The notes under the pieces were generated by a model. It was not told the DNA's origin. It saw only the letters and a program-made list of their open reading frames with translations, and searched no databases. The position numbers and the translations under genes were made by a program. Shown one piece after another: positions 60,601-63,600 of a stretch of 64,000 nucleotides of DNA. The stretch is from Dastarcus helophoroides. Its lineage: Eukaryota > Arthropoda > Insecta > Coleoptera > Bothrideridae. Position 1 is the stretch's first letter. Each line of letters starts with the position of its first letter. Where the stretch lies: assembly GCA_028583605.1 (NCBI GenBank), contig CM053331.1, forward strand, positions 36,603,283 through 36,667,282. The letters are read 5' to 3'.

Positions 60601-63600
60601 AACCGGATATAACGCCATTGAAGGGACCACAAACTACGGACGCTGTAACCGGTAGTTGTTATAAGCAATATAACTGTATAACAGTTCAGTTAGCTTTTAA
60701 AATAATCGCTGGGACCTTGCCATTTAGTCGTAATAACCGATGCGTCGCTGTAAATGATGTCGTTATATCCGGTTTAGTCTGTAATTAATTAAAAAAACTA
60801 CAAGAAGAAAGGCAGAATATCGAAAAATCCAAATATTTAGGAAAATATGGAAATTTTTCAGAGTTATCACAGTTTTTTAAAAAATTCAATACTTCAAAAT
60901 AAAATAAGGTCGAGATTACAAGAAAAAATCTAAATTTTGCAATATAGTCGAAATTTGGAAAAACAATCCAACCTTTCAAAAAACTCGACTTTATCAAAAG
61001 TTTTCATTGTCAAGTTTTCAAAGAAATCTAAAATTTTCGAAAAGTAACGTTTTGAAAATTACCAAATCTTAAAAATTTTCAAACGCTTAACATTGTTGCA
61101 GCACCCCATTGATTTTAGCTACGAGCCGCTACTGGGATTCCCCCAACACCAGACGTAAACTGGGAACCAACTAAGTGATTTTTTTGACACTTTAGGTATG
61201 ATATACAACCTAAGATGTAAAATGAAGAAACTGAATCAGTGTTAGAACGTTAAGAAGCATAAAAACTCGTTGGAGCATACTTCATACAGAAATGGACCAA
61301 AGTGGAGTTACCCCAGAAACCCAAATAAACTTACTCGATAATCCTGGTAAGCCTTCATTACCCTCCATATCGTTAGGATCGTACCCAATACCATCGTGGC
61401 CATCATTAAAGCCGGAAGTGCCTGGTATCCCTGTACCTGGACCGCCCGAACCTGCACCTAGAAACATCAAAGTCAAATTAGAATAAAATACAGTTTATGT
61501 TGAATAAATCATTTATACTAATTAAAACATGGCAATTTAATGATTCTTTTCAACTTTTTTCAACCAGATAGACTCTATATCCTCATTTTTAAATTCGTTT
61601 CCTTAAGGATACATGTTCATGAGATAATTCAGATGCGATGATTAGAAACTCGATTTTTGATACATGCAAAATGCTTTTCAATTGCTTAACCCAAATTTCC
61701 AATTTTTACGAAATTGCATAGTACCAAAATCTTGGAACTTACATTCGAGCAATGCGGCGGCAAGGCAGGAGATGCAGGTGCAGTTGCTTGCCCTATTTGG
61801 TACTGGAGAAAAAGCGCACTCACAAATAAGGCCGCTAGTGATGATAGCTGATAGAGTTCTGGCTAGAAATAATAAAACTGGATAGAGAATTGAACAATGG
61901 GGCCTTCCAATTGGAAAAAAAGCAGTTTCATATAGAGCAACCATCTCTCTAAAACCAACTCATTGATGTTGATCAGATTTTATTTAACCAAAATATTTTT
62001 GTTTTTATTTGGTTCTTATGAAGAGACGTCTGAAATTAGCCAGCAGATGGGTTTTGGAAATTGTAACCAAATGGTATTAGAGGTAGAATTGCAAATGCAG
62101 TGATTAAATTGTTGAACACTTACCCTGGTGATCTTCCATAATGCCTAAAGATGGATCCAAGAGGTCTGTAAAAATATGGTTTACAAATGAAAAGTGTCGA
62201 CATTTTTAAGATAGATCAATTTGAATCCTAGGCGAGTTTTTTCAAGCATCTATTCTCTGTCATCATAATTTCTTGTTTTTTTCTTTTGTCATCTTGATGC
62301 CCCATGAAGGAACACATGACAAAGAAGTATATTAAATCAAATCTAATAAATTTATACTCCCAAGAAATAACAAATAATACGTTGATTAAGATTAAGATTT
62401 AATTGTATTATTTTCCCAGAATTAGAATTAGAAGAACACTTTCAGTTAAAATACAGAAATATCTAACCATCTCTCTACTTGACACTCTTTAAACAAATTA
62501 AAATTACCTTCTGACTGATCTTTCTCACTTCCTTTCTTTGAAGAGCAAGGTCCTGAAATAATCAATTTGGTTAATTTTAACTCATAGTCAAGTTAGAAAA
62601 GAATGAAGTATTAGCAAAGAAAATTAACATTATTTGATTCTAAGCCTGTTTCCAACTTGCAGGAAGCCTACGAATTGACTTAATATTAGGCAATCCAACC
62701 TTAATCTGAAATCTAGAAGCGAACAATTGAAACTTTCTAGTTGGAAGAGAACACCAAGAACTCTCCCAGTCGACGAATTGACTTAATATTAGGCAATCCA
62801 ACCTTAATCTGAAATCTAGAAGCGAACATTTGAAACTTTCTAGTTGGAAGAAAACACCAAGAACTCTCCCAGTCGAGGTTCCAATATTTTCAAAAAAACT
62901 AAACTTTATAAAGCCCAGCTTAGATGCACCAACTTCTAAAATAGTTTAAGTGTTTTCTTCCAAAACTTTATTTATTGGAAGATCTTCGGTTTAAAATGTT
63001 TGTCCAATAACATTATTGATAAAAATGTGGATATGTTTCAAGCCTCTTCCAAGTTTACTGCTACAGATTTTCTGGTTTTGAAACAACCCTCACAATCCAA
63101 CATTAGCAAATAAGTACACTCAAAAAATTCCAACTTACGCTGCGAATAATCCATTTGAGCGCATCTTGCTCCTCCACACGGTGGACCTTCTGAACCTATA
63201 ATTCATAATATTCATCATTTAAACAACTATTGCTTTAAGATTGTTACAAATTGTTTATTGTATTTTATAATACACTGTACTTAGAAGCTGTGGTATGAAG
63301 AAAGAGTATAATGATTTTTTTCTTACAAGCGATGAGTTCGACTGTTTTATTTATTAATCGATTAAGGTAAAGTACTTGATAATGCCAGTTCTGTTAGCGA
63401 AAACAATTTTATTGTTTGTTGATGGGGTAAAAAGTAAATATTTTTTTTAGCCTTAATAAAACCGCAATGCTTACCTTCAGCTTCCACACATCCGCAAGGG
63501 TTCTCACGTTTATGTTTGTTTAACTCTAGGAATAAGATAACGAAATAACAACATAATAAAAACGCATTCAGTGTAATACGCACCTGGCATGCCTTCACAT

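Noticed and set aside
61335..61457. E7 as a collagen segment
   Set aside because: Gly and Pro are frequent but there is no sustained Gly-x-y triplet pattern.
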